Below are positions 1-11,305 of a DNA stretch of 64,000 bases, piece after piece. The stretch's first letter is position 1; the number at the start of each line of letters is the position of its first letter. Under the pieces are notes generated by a model. The model saw nothing but the letters and a program-made list of their open reading frames with translations, made no database searches and had not been told where the DNA came from. Source of the stretch: Stropharia rugosoannulata (Eukaryota > Basidiomycota > Agaricomycetes > Agaricales > Strophariaceae); the NCBI GenBank assembly GCA_028532985.1, contig JANCIK010000006.1:310001-374000 (forward strand), given 5' to 3'. Made by a program: the position numbers and the translations under genes.

Positions 1-1860
1 GCCGCTCGCGAAATGCCAGCAACCTCTGTGAACCAGCCGCGATCCTCGCGCACCACGCTCGCCACGAACATGTCTAGTATCCCCTGGTCGACCCCTTCCG
101 CGACTGCCGCGTCGTACGCCATGCTGTGGCCAATAGCCTCGATCAGCGGTTGGCAATGTGGGAGCACGTATTCCTGGAAGCCCGGATCACGGTGGTGTTT
201 GAACTGCGTCGTTAGCGTGCCTCGATGCTCGTGAAACAGCGCGGCCACGCGTCGCGCGAGCAGGCTGTCTGGGTTCTGCGACGCTGGAAGCTCAATGCGC
301 TTCAAGAGCAACTCGATACCGAATCCTGGAAAGCGGTTAGCGCAATCGTTGGTCGCGTCTTGACAAAGCGAGCAGGCGAGAGGTCTACTCACGGATTGAA
401 ATTCCCAAAACGTCTCCTTCCGCGATAGCTGCGCCCCGCAGGTCTGCCTAGAAAGGAATAATTTGATCTTTGTCAGCGTTACTCGAAATGGTATAGTGGT
501 GGAATGGCCTTGGCTCACGTATTGGACTGAAAACTGGTTAACCTCAAAAAGGCCCTGAGCGCCGCATCTTTCTCCTAAAGTAATCAACGACGCCGCACAG
601 TGCTTAGCCATAGTAGCCTTCGTAATGGCTGCGATGCAATGACGTGTGGAGAAGTTTAGTGCCCGGTTGGTAAACAAGGTAATAGCCTTTTTATTAAAGG
701 ACTGGAATACGATGGCCTGCGCAATGGACGACAGGATGGGGTAGCGCTGGGTCGGGAACGAGATGATAGGCGTCATTTTCCCCGTGAATGCATTGGTCAC
801 CTTCCGCCTTTCGCTATAGCGCCCTGCCACGTACGCCGCCATCTTCAGCGCAGAATTCATCATGACGCCTATCGAGAGCGTGCCGACCATGACACGATAT
901 ATCCCTTCGAAAAACTGACTTCTCGTATCGTCGCCTTCCTTTTCCGGAGACCCGAGCAGAGCGGTCAAAGGCAAGGACACATGATTGAAATATGTTAAGC
1001 AGTGGTCCATTGGGACTGACCCTCCACGAGGTGGAAGAAGCCTACCGGTGGCGCATTAGGTGAGGAAATCGGTGCATAATTAAACCCCGAATATGAATTC
1101 AACGCACCTGCTGGTTATGCCTTGGCACATAGCGTGCCCGTCATGAAGCATTAAATTGAACGGCTTAACTCCTCTGTCCTCCCCATTCACGATAAACCGA
1201 GCAAATACGACGGCGGTTGTGGGAATGCCGCATGGGGACGTTGGGGGCATGTGCCTTTAATTTGAAGATATTAGATAACACTGATGAATGACTTACGAAC
1301 GCGTTACTCACTTTGCAGCCCCGTCGTGGGGCGTATGTAGGTCTATGGATCCATCAGGCATCAGTGTGGCTGTCGTCTCCAAGTTTCTTGCGTCTAAGCC
1401 ATGGGCCTGTTCTGTTAGGCAATATTGACCACTACACTAATTATTAGGGAGATAATCAGGACAGACGCTTTGAAGTACCTACAAGACTTCAAAGGCAAGC
1501 AGCTTTTTTAGGAGGCGTTGTAGATGAGGTCGACCAACGGCATGTCTTCCCATTGTTCCAGTACAAAGGTTTAGGTGGATGATGAGTAAAGAAGCGGCAG
1601 CTCCATCCATAGGGAGAATTGGATCCATGTGGAGCTGCCAGTATTTTGGACTTGTCTTGACGATGTCTTCAGCACTTAGGTCTATAAAGAAGGTCTCTGG
1701 ATGAATAGAAGAAGGGTCAAGCAGAGAAAAACGAACTGTACGCCCTGCCTATCGCTATAGCTCGCCTATACGTTAACCGAACGCGTTCATCGTGAGGCAA
1801 TCCAGCAGAGATGGCCCGAAACAACGTAGACTTCGCCAGGGATCTCGTCTCTCTAGACAT
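1..1860 (-). CDS. Acyl-CoA oxidase, 3' end beyond window edge
   Basis: FAD-dependent acyl-CoA oxidase of the acyl-CoA dehydrogenase fold, first step of peroxisomal beta-oxidation, reducing O2 to H2O2. I joined seven exons on the minus strand: 1860-1737, 1681-1483, 1431-1312, 1254-1108, 1041-519, 447-393 and 325 to the edge. Phases agree throughout and give about 497 residues. Family landmarks in order: LPHDERVRLTYRRA near the N-terminus, MDGAAASLL, LTEQAHGLDARNLETTA (flavin/substrate region), HTPHDGAAKHMPPTSP, NGEDRGVKPF, TSRLLPPRGG, MNSALKMAAYVAGRYSERR, LGERCGAQGLFEVN and DLRGAAIAEGDVLGISI. The start at 1860 opens MSRETRSLAK and fits the usual short N-terminus. The C-terminus, where a peroxisomal signal would lie, is outside the window. 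The fungal acyl-CoA oxidase assignment rests on motif order and is strong; substrate length preference cannot be read. Confidence 0.9.
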
Positions 1861-3893
1861 TTTGTAAGGCATTGAGGGGGGATTTTGTGGGTATATGCGG
1901 TAGCAACCCCCTGTTGTTTCTACTTATTCTCGCTCAGGGGACTGCCAGGCTGGCATAGCTTCATTGAGACACCGGTGCTGAGGCACCCCGATATCTTTAT
2001 CAGGCGTGAAGTATGTCGAAAGTTCATGACTTTCTCCAAAGTACGACCTGTCAAGATGTCAGTGGGAACGGCAATCTTTTACTTTTTCTTGCGATATTAT
2101 TTTTAGATGAGTCGGATATTGACGAGGCAGAAGATGAAATTTGGATCAGGCATCCGATAAGGATGAATATACGCCACATCTAGTAGGGAGAGCATATGAG
2201 ATACTATCTCTATCTTGAAATCCATGAGCAACGTGCTCGAGCCTCTCTCTCAGACCCCAATATCGGATCAATGAGTATTGATCTGCCGCCATGCCACGGG
2301 GGTTTTCCTATGTTATTCCGGTATGTCGTGCAACTAAACCGAGGTAACATCCCAACAATATGTATATGTCCGTATCACTAGCGACCCATCTCAGTACATA
2401 TGAGCAGATGAAATTGCAAGACAGCTGTCCATTCAACAATTTTCTAACAATGAAATGCACAAATGAGAATTTAATAGCGTCTCCTTATTTCCACTGCCAC
2501 GCGGCTAAGTGATAAGCTCTCACGAAGTTTCTTGCTCCGCTCAATTTGGCTTCTAGGCTTTTCATATTTGCCCGAGCGGGGGTTTTCCGTATCAGTTCCG
2601 ATTAAATAATGTATACCTCGGTGCGCGAGACATGTGGCATCGTCGGTGCAAATTCAGTGCGATTTCTTAGTAGGATTGTACCACGTTGTAGTCGTGCAGA
2701 GCCGTAGATAAATTAAATTGTCCACAGGCGTTTCATTTCCGAACTACGTACGGTATACGATGTGAGTTAAAAGCAAGAGCAACGGCGCTGCTGAATCGCG
2801 TACAGTTGTACAACACTCATAACATTCGTCTGCAACAGGCAACAGTTGTAACATAATTTCTATTTACAAAGTTCCCGCACTGGGTCACGCTCTATAGTAA
2901 TAATTATTTTTGACGTATCCTTTACAGTAGCACTGGCTGTATTACATTATATAGTGGATCTTCAAGGTATGTAGTCTTTAGGATTTATTTCCTAGTACCC
3001 TGGTACTACGTTCGGTTTGGAGTTTGGTTCAAATCATGTTCATATTCAAGTCTCTCTTAGTCTAGCCTACTAAGCCCTCCATTTTACCATCCATGCGGCT
3101 ACTGCGCTGATCCAATAGCTGCATACAAAAGCGTGCCACAATTACAAAGATTTGGGTATAGGAGTGATTGGAGATGAAAGACGAGAAACCATGCGTCCTT
3201 CTAATTAGTTCTAATATAATATTTGCCACATCTCAGATCTCAGAGATAAATAATAAAGTGAAATGGGGGGACAGAATGCGGTCTCAATTAATCGACTCGC
3301 GGTGAAGGAACCTACTAAAAAATGTCCATGCACCCGGTCACCTACGCCCAACAAATCAGGCTACTACAGAAGTTTTAACTTAAAGGTCCAGGTACTTGCC
3401 TCCACAAAGATGATGATTCAATGGTACAATTATACAAGAATAAAATAATTCCATTGGTACATGAACGTTTGAACGTCAATCAGGTTGGTGACCTTATGAT
3501 TTGAGGTTGAATTTCTATTTGCTCATTGTATATTCCGATAGGCAAGGATCCAATCTCAATTATCCACAAATATATTCTATACTTATCATAGAAACAGTGA
3601 ATTGGAGTATGGCGCAGAGGAGTTGTCACCCGTTATAACCTGGGTTAGGCCGCCATATGCCGAACATCACAAGATATTGAATGAAGTCAAAAAGAAGAAA
3701 AATCTCACTTCCGCGTCGAGACGCAGCTCGTGTTGTGTTCTGAGGACCCTAGGCTCCTCTTGAGCGTTTGTTTCCCCGGTACACCAATGAAAGCGTTTTT
3801 TTTTTGTTTTGGCGAAAATGGCAAGTTAGACGAATGTTCGAACGAGGCAGCGCTAGACAGCGTCGGGGCTGATCTGATAAGACGTGACGATGC
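1861..3893. other. Intergenic, divergent promoters
   Basis: AT-rich spacer between the divergent acyl-CoA oxidase and phosphoglycerate mutase genes. Only short open frames without family features are present. I see no RNA gene and no clear repeat, only poly-T/poly-A runs. Confidence 0.6.
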
Positions 3894-3901
3894 TGACGTC
3901 A
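3894..3901. promoter_or_regulatory. CRE-like palindrome TGACGTCA
   Basis: Perfect 8-base palindrome TGACGTCA about 90 bases upstream of the phosphoglycerate mutase start. This is the classical CREB/ATF bZIP half-site pair. Binding is inferred, not shown. The same octamer recurs at 57832-57839 in a retroelement terminus. Confidence 0.4.
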
Positions 3902-3990
3902 TCCTAATCTACTGATCCAGGCCAAATCCAGAACTTCACGATCCTCTTTGAAAAGTTGGGGACGATAGGCTTCTTCCGTTTTCTACCACC

Positions 3991-6031
3991 ATGTCCGCAT
4001 CTGTTAACCACAAAGTCTGTCTCATGTAGGTTCCTAAATTCTGCGTAATCATTATCGAGGCTGACTCGGACACGTTCTCCAGCGTCCACGATGGCTGGGG
4101 TATCTCCAGTGCAACCCCTGAAGAGGGAAACGCCATCGCGGCGGCAGAGACACCCGTAATGACCAAACTCGAGAAAGAGTACGCATTCGAGCCGCTCCTC
4201 GCTAGCGGAACCGCTGTTGGCCTCAGCGAAGGCTTGATGGGTAACTCTGAAGTCGGTCACTTGAACATTGGTGCGGGACGCATTGTGTGGCAGGACATCG
4301 TCCGCATCGACATGAGCATCAAGAAAAAACAATTCCACAAAAACGATGCTATCCTCGCTGCCTGCAAACGTGCCAAGGAGAGTAACGGACGTCTGCACGC
4401 CATCGGACTGGTTCGTATTTACTTAAAGGTTGCTGATGCCGTCACTGACGCTCTTCACTCAGGTGTCTGACGGAGGAGTGCACTCGCACATCCGCCACCT
4501 GTTTGCTCTACTCGAGACTGCCAAGGAGCAGGGTGTGCCGGAGACATACATCCACTTCCTCGGTGATGGACGGGACACCGCACCGCGTTCATCCTCCAAA
4601 TACGCGCAGGAATTACTCGACTTCTGCAAGAAACTTGGCTATGGTGAAATTGCGACGGTGGTAGGGCGGTATTACGCTATGGACCGTGACAAGCGCTGGG
4701 ATCGGGTCAAGCTCGCCTTCGATGGCCTTATTGACGGCGAGGGCGAGAAGGTGGAGGGCGGCCAGGAGGGCATTATCAAGGTTATCGAAGAGAACTACAA
4801 AAAGGATGTCACAGATGAGTTCTTGAAGCCCATTATCGTCAACGGCGACAAGGGAAGAATCAAGGGTACGTCATATGTCTTGTATTCTTATTTTTGGATC
4901 TACTCCGTCCCGCTGAACATATACTCTATTTTTAGACGACGACACGCTGTTCTTCTTCAACTATCGCTCAGATCGCATGCGTGAAATCGTTGCGCTTTTC
5001 GGTATGCCCGATAAGCCTATTGATGTCAAGATTCCCAAAAATCTGGTGAGCCATTTTTCAATGCTCCCGGTTGCATTTTCTTACCTGTTACGCAGAACAT
5101 CACGACTATGTCGCGGTACAATGCCGAGTTCCCATTCCCTGTAGCCTTCCCTCCCCAGGCCATGACCAACGTCTTAGCTGAGTGGCTCGGAAAACAGGGT
5201 GTTACTCAGGCACACATTGCTGGTATGTTCTCCCTTTTTTTTTACTGACGATGTGGTCTCTTATTGTTATACAGAAACTGAGAAGTACGCTCACGTCACA
5301 TTCTTCTTCAACGGTGGTGTGGAAAAGCAGTTCCCCAAAGAAACCCGCCACATGATCCCTTCACCAAAGGTCGCTACGTACGACAAGAAGCCCTCAATGA
5401 GCGCTCAGGAGGTTGCTGATAAGGTTGCCGAAGTCCTAGACGAGGGCTCTGAACAGTTTGTGATGTGTAATTTCGCTCCCCCCGACATGGTGAGCTATGG
5501 GCTCTTACTAGTGTGACCTAAGACTCTTATCACTGATATAGGTGGGACACACTGGTGTCTATGAAGCTGCCGTCGAAGCTATCACTGCCACTGATAAAGC
5601 GGTTGGCACGATCTACGAAGCCGCAAAGCGGAACGGCTACGTTCTACTTATCACTGCCGACCACGGTAATGCCGAGCAGATGAGGGACCCGAAGACCGGA
5701 AACCCCCACACCGCGCATACGACGAACCCAGTTCCTTTCATCATGGCTGGCCACGACCTCAAATTCAAGTCGAATAAGAAGGTTGAGGAGGAGCACCGCG
5801 AGGCCAGGGAGAAGGAGCGCGAGAAGGAAGGAGAAAGCAAGGAGGAGAAGAAAGAGGAAGAGGAGAAGGAAGAAGACGAGCCGGCTATTTGTGACGTCGC
5901 ACCCACAATTCTGGACATCATGGTGTGTGATATTAATTAATTAACTTGTCCAAGATGTGGCTAATTCGATATTCCTCTAGGGCCTCCCCATCCCCGAGGA
6001 GATGACTGGCCGTTCGCTGCTCGCCCATTAA
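3991..6031 (+). CDS. 2,3-bisphosphoglycerate-independent phosphoglycerate mutase
   Basis: Interconverts 3- and 2-phosphoglycerate in glycolysis and gluconeogenesis, with two metal ions and a phosphoserine intermediate (alkaline-phosphatase superfamily). Eight exons: 3991-4025, 4083-4410, 4463-4865, 4936-5045, 5096-5222, 5275-5489, 5542-5922, 5981-6031; 1650 nt and 549 residues, the family's usual size plus an insertion. The metal motif VHDGWGIS is near residue 13. The catalytic serine is Ser67 in [54 protein letters not shown] and [10 protein letters not shown] all follow in order. The start is chosen because a 35-nt first exon ([12 protein letters not shown]) joins in frame to the first metal motif. 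Oddity: a Lys/Glu-rich run, encoded around 5784-5886, sits just before the conserved C-terminal [14 protein letters not shown]. Confidence 0.95.
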
Positions 6032-6248
6032 ATGCGATATTTTTCAAGGACTTCTTTCCATCATAGAGGACAAAAGCAACACAAATAATTTGTAGATTAT
6101 GTATAGACTTGCAAAACAGTTTTAGTGCGATTCTGTATGAGCGAGCTTCTCTCTCGTGTTTCATCGGCTACAACAGCATGGATAAATAACTAACAAGTTC
6201 TTCTGGAAACACTTGTCCACGCGTAATAAAACACAACCTCGTAGACTC

Positions 6249-8280
6249 TTATAATGCCAGAGCTATACCTTCTGCTAGTTGGATCTTTTTCGTATCCTTT
6301 TGAAATGTTAGCGTTCCTTTCAGCCGGCGGTGAGCTCCTCGTACCTGGTCAGGAGAGTCCGTACGAATCTGTTGCTCCACAAGAATATGCATTGGAGGCG
6401 GTTCCTCTGAATCCTGTGTGATGCGGTCGCGTCCAGCACGGGGAACGTTTGACATGACAGGCCACTGGACATCAGAGTCGTCTCCGAACGCCCTCGCGAC
6501 TATGTATTTCCTGGAATTTAATCTATAGCAAAGGCTCAAAGGGTGAGTATGGCTTATGAAAGACCAGGGAGAATGTTTACGTCGCCAATGCGCTGTTCAT
6601 GTACACTAGAGCGCCTTGGTTAGACCACTGCAATTTGAATAGAAGGTAAATGACCTACGCTTGCAGCTTAGCTCAAGGCCGATGAAGAAGTAGAAGGTGT
6701 TCGGCATTGCGATGAACTGGATATCAACGACGTGGGTCAATCAACTTCAAAAAGGTTACGAGCACTCGTGTTTGCAAGTCACTGACGAGGATCATGTTCA
6801 ACAATGCGCAAATTGCTGTTAATGCACCGCGATTTATAGCAACGATCATCAAATTTCGCAGTAGATTATTGGTCCTTTTTGGTGTACTCAATCAGTCACT
6901 TTTCATAAAGAAATAAGGATGGCAATGTATTTATCTTACCTTTTCATTCGACCCTTGTGCCTTTTCAAGGTAAGTAACAATGTTACCGTAATAAAGATAT
7001 CACAACAGAACGTCGCGGCGGCCTGCAAAGTTATTACTGGCTGTGTTTTTAGAGTGGAGGAGATCAGGGGCTTTGTAAGGCGTGTTAGTTATCTGACACA
7101 GCGCTACCTTAGTACTCTGCAGCTCAGTGAACTTGTGTAGGCGAAGACTAGAAAAATGTTTTAGGTCGATTCATCCTCGAGCCCTCACGTAAAATAACAC
7201 TAACGTGATAATTGTTTGGCCTGGTGCCCATGAATGTGTTCATTAGAGTTAGCTAGGAAAGCATTACAGGAATACGGTGGTACCCACCGATCCCGGCGCC
7301 TATTTCATGTAGTTTGCAGGGTCAATATCATGAAGAGACTGATACACAAGACGCACTAATTGCAGTAAATGCCAACAGCAACTGTGTTTTCGTACCAATA
7401 AATCAGCGTGAGTAAAATATACCAAAGAGATTCCGTACGATGAGCCCCACAAGTATCTTACGTGACTTGTCCACTACATTAATTTATGTGCCATGATCGT
7501 CAGAAAAGGGCATTCTCTAATAGCTATATGTTCTTACGAGCGTAGATGCAGTGCGCGAAGTATCTAGGGGTTTGTTAGGCTGGTGTAAATCAAGTTTGCA
7601 ACAAATCGGACGTGATTATTACAGCTGGACGACAAAGGCTGAAAGATACTAATGGATCAGTTCAGCAGTGTGGACGTTGTCTCTACAGATGCGCATGCTC
7701 ACTGTAGCAAAAAGCTGAGCCTAGCCAAATGATATATATTCAAACGTAAGAAGCTGGGGAAACCTGATTGAGTCCGACTTACAGAGTCTTGCCTTCATTT
7801 TAAAGGTTCAATTTATGAACAGGCTAGCGCTATTGATAGATAAACGCACCAGTAGATCACCCAAAGGTTTGTAACATCTCCGAAGTGGTCAATGAGGTAG
7901 GAGTATGTCACCTGAAAGAAGACTATAATCTGAAATGTTTCAATCACTCTACATGGGTGATAATCATGAAGCTGTCGTAGCCGATAATAGTGAAGGGTGA
8001 CGAGACGTACACGAGAAAGGCAACCTATTAATTTATCAGTCGTCGGCAACACTCAGAATGCTCCGCAGCTAGTTGTGTAAATACCATTGCTTTAAGCCCC
8101 CAAACATCGTTTGGGTACCAGTGGAAATAAAGAAAGGCCTGCAGCATGCCGCATCCTTGAAGGCTGAGTGGACATAAATGTATTGGAGTGCAGACTTGTT
8201 TTAACAATAACTTACAGCGTCTGTACCCAGATACATGGAAGCCACACCCCAAATGTCGGATGAATGGCAAGGGCTCCCAT
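6249..8280 (-). CDS. DUF6534 seven-helix membrane protein, copy A
   Basis: Integral membrane protein of the Agaricomycete DUF6534 family; function unknown, topology receptor-like. The frame is recovered only by joining about 16 short exons. Start ATG at 8280 (MGALAIHPTFGVWLP); exon 1 8280-8216, exon 2 8163-8085, then micro-exons 8024-8011 (14 nt) and 7792-7783 (10 nt) and a 26-nt exon 7648-7623. Family landmarks: LQAFLYFHWYPNDVWGLKAM in helix 2, YSYLIDHFGD after helix 3, LQAAATFCCDIFIT, AINRGALTAICA, FYFFIGLELS and LYMNSALATLNSRKYIV. The cytoplasmic tail carries PPPMHILVEQQ. Stop at 6251-6249. No break was found, so it looks functional. It is tandem with copy B (9286-11305), with the same orientation and exon layout. 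Confidence 0.85.
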
Positions 8281-9285
8281 ACCGAACTAGGAGGGAAAGA
8301 ACAAGCCATCTGGGAGCTAGGCTCACCTATTATATGCTGGAAGTGGCGTACTGCATAAGATCAAGCCCATTGCTGTGGGCAAACACTGCACCATTGTTGA
8401 CATGTCTAATTAGACAGCAATTGAGTCCTTTTTTAACAGCCAGCATCATTAGGCGAAACATGATCTTATTGAAGAATCATCGGTCAAGTCGTACACTAAT
8501 TTTACTGTGTGATAATATATATTCTTTCCACATTGGACCTCGGAAAACTACCAGATTTCAGGACTTAGGTCACACACGGAGCATATCGTCATGCTAGAAG
8601 AGCTACATGTTGAGAAACTGCTGCAAATGGACAGTGTCCAAGCGCCGTATTTCAGTTGAATTATCCACCAAAGCTGTTACAGATTTTGTGTCCATCAATA
8701 ATGATGTCGAAGAATCATGCAATCATGTGTTAGATTACCCGGGTAGGCGGGTTCCATCCCCCACTGATCGTGGACTGTGGCACGGTTCTGCCTTTGGCTT
8801 TAGCATGCGGCAGACACGAAAATGGCCCGAAAAACTCGCGAGTACACGCCCACTTAGGTTACTCTTTCTGAGCTCCTCAACAACACTTTCTTTACGTGTT
8901 GTGGGAGTGCACGCCAAAATCAATGATTTTGCTGCAGCCTATGGCGTACAATAACTCTAAAAATAGCTAATGGAAATACATAAGTAATATACTACGGAGA
9001 TGGTGTCCGGTGGAATACAGTGAATGTATATTGACGAGCAACATATTATGCATTATGTCTGATCGTCGTTCTGAGCTTTAAAATTTAAAGTGGGTATATG
9101 TGTACCGCAGAGCTCGTTTTCAGCAAGCCAGAACTTTGTGGCCCCCGAGAACTCCGGTTGTGCGAAGGTAAAAATATTCTTATCGCTTCTTCCTCCTGAC
9201 GTACAAGGACCGGCCCGATCCTACGTAAACTTGTATACAAGAGAGGAGCTTACATTACACTTTTATACAACTCCTCGTTATTCTC
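8281..9285. other. Intergenic between tandem DUF6534 copies
   Basis: About 1 kb holding the 3' flank of copy B and the promoter of copy A. Short open frames on both strands have no recognisable features. Confidence 0.5.
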
Positions 9286-11305
9286 TCACGCCACGATGTC
9301 TCCCAAGAGCTGCGACTTCTTCACATCCTGTAGAAAAATTTGTTTCAATTAGCTCCAACCACCTGGCACTGTACAGCCTAGCGTACCTGGTCGGACTCCA
9401 TACGAACTTGCTGCTCAACCAAAATATGCATTGGTGGTAATTCGTCGTGTGGGGCATTGCTTCGCGCGTCATGGACTATCGTCGACATAGTAAAGGCTCG
9501 CCATTGCATTGAAGACCTATTACTGGCCTCTTCGCTTCCAAGCGAGCTTGCGACGATGTGCTTCCGGGAATTGAGGCTGAATTACAAAAGCTAATCAGCG
9601 GGCGTTGATTTGAAAACTGGGAAGCTTACGTAGCTAAAGCGCTATTCATGTACACTGAAAAATGATAGTGTAAAATCCTCTGTTAAGAGTAACATATGAA
9701 AGTAGCTTACGCTTTCCGCTGAGCTCCAAGCCAATGAAGAAGTAATAGGTATTGGGCTTAGCGAGAAACTAATGTTAAAAGGTGTTCCGTGAACAAAAAG
9801 GTAGACTTCAAACCGTGCAAGCTACTCACCAGAATCACGTTTAACGCTGCACATAGAGCTGTGAGAGCACCTCTGTTGACAGCGATGACCATCAACGAGT
9901 TTAGTGCATTATTTGTCCTTGTTTCAAGATTTCTGGAATTACTTTTAAAGTGTGATGAGTAAGGCAAGAAATGCACACCTTTTGATTCCTCCCTTATGCC
10001 TTTCCAGTGTATTGACCAGAGTTATCGTAATCAAAATGTCGCAACTCAGCGTGGCAGCAGCCTGTAAAGTTGTAACTGGCTGTAAGTTTTGAATGGTGTG
10101 AGCAAGGGCAGAATTCATTATAGGTGATTGCATGTTCTACCTTGGTTGTGCCTAGCTCAGTAAAGTGATGTAGTCGAAGCCTGGAATAGTTTTAAGTCAG
10201 GCTTGTCCACCTTGTCTGGAATAAATACCGACGTGAGTATTGTTTGAGCTAAGGACAAACCATATATCTAATTAGCTTGACGACCAGAAAGACTCTTTTG
10301 AAGCCCTACCTAAGCCCGAGCCTTCGTTTTGTTGAGTATGACATCAGTAATCGAAAAGAAGATTCTCAGTGTAAAGATACGCACCAACTGCAATGCACGC
10401 TAATAGCAACTATATTGAAAAAGGTAATCGATAAGAAGGCCCGTAGGGTGTAAAAAACAAAACCTCCGCACAATGATTGCAACTAGTTTCCTACGCGACT
10501 TGTCGACTAATAGAGAGTTTGAAAATATCAGTATCTGTCAAGATGTTATCTCCGAGATGTGTGGCTCACAAACGTATATGCAATGAGCAAAATATCTGAT
10601 GGATGCGTGATGCAAGGACAAGTTTATAATGGTTAGCATGTCTAGCAAATACAGACTCACACCTGAACCACAAAGGCTGACAGATACTGAATATTTGGAG
10701 TTAAAGAATATCCTTTCACCCTGAAAGTTGCAAACTCATACCGTCGCAAAAAGTTGAGCCTAATAAAGCTGGTCAGGAATCGCTTGTTGATTACCAAGGA
10801 AATGCGTACCGAATCTTGCCTATTGCACGAGGATTCCTGAAGTCTAACAAACACTAATCCTATACATCTACAACGCTTACCAATATATTTTGAAAAGATT
10901 ATCTGTATCCCCAAAGTGGTCTATTAGATAGGAATGTGTCACTTGGAAGTAGAGGATGGATCCAATAGTTTCGATCACGCTAATTATATCACAGCTTGAG
11001 AATATGAGATTCAAGACGAGGTAATGGGTCATACGCTAGAAGAGCGACCTATGTATACATTCGATTAGTACAACAGCTGCTAAATAGTGCTGAAGCACGA
11101 GATACCATTGCCTTTAGCGCCCACCTATCCTTTTCGTACCAGTGAAAGTAGAGAAACGCCTGTAGCAGTCCGCATCCGAGGAGACTGGATATACGTAATA
11201 GCCCGTCAGTCTTGAATCGAGCCTTAGCCAACGGACAACTTACATTGTTTGCACCCACAAGCAGATAAACCACACACCAAAGGTCGAGTCAAGGGGACCC
11301 GACAT
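9286..11305 (-). CDS. DUF6534 seven-helix membrane protein, copy B
   Basis: Paralogue of the gene at 6249-8280. Start ATG 11305 (MSGPLDSTFGVWFICLW), exon 1 11305-11244, exon 2 11184-11106, then a 14-nt micro-exon 11048-11035 and a 10-nt micro-exon 10819-10810 at exactly the positions used in copy A. Landmarks: LLQAFLYFHWYEKDRWALKAM, HSYLIDHFGDT, LQAAATLSCDILITITLV, AVNRGALTALCAALN, YYFFIGLELSGK, LYMNSALATLNSRKHIV and tail PPMHILVEQQ. The last exon encodes DVKKSQLLGDIVA and stops at 9288-9286. Every join keeps frame, so the gene appears intact. Proteins A and B align along their length but differ at many residues, so the duplication is not recent. Ligand and function are unknown. Confidence 0.85.

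Noticed and set aside
8235..8954. Plus-strand frames between the DUF6534 copies
   Set aside because: No domain or splice-supported extension, and the first overlaps exons 1 and 2 of copy A on the other strand.
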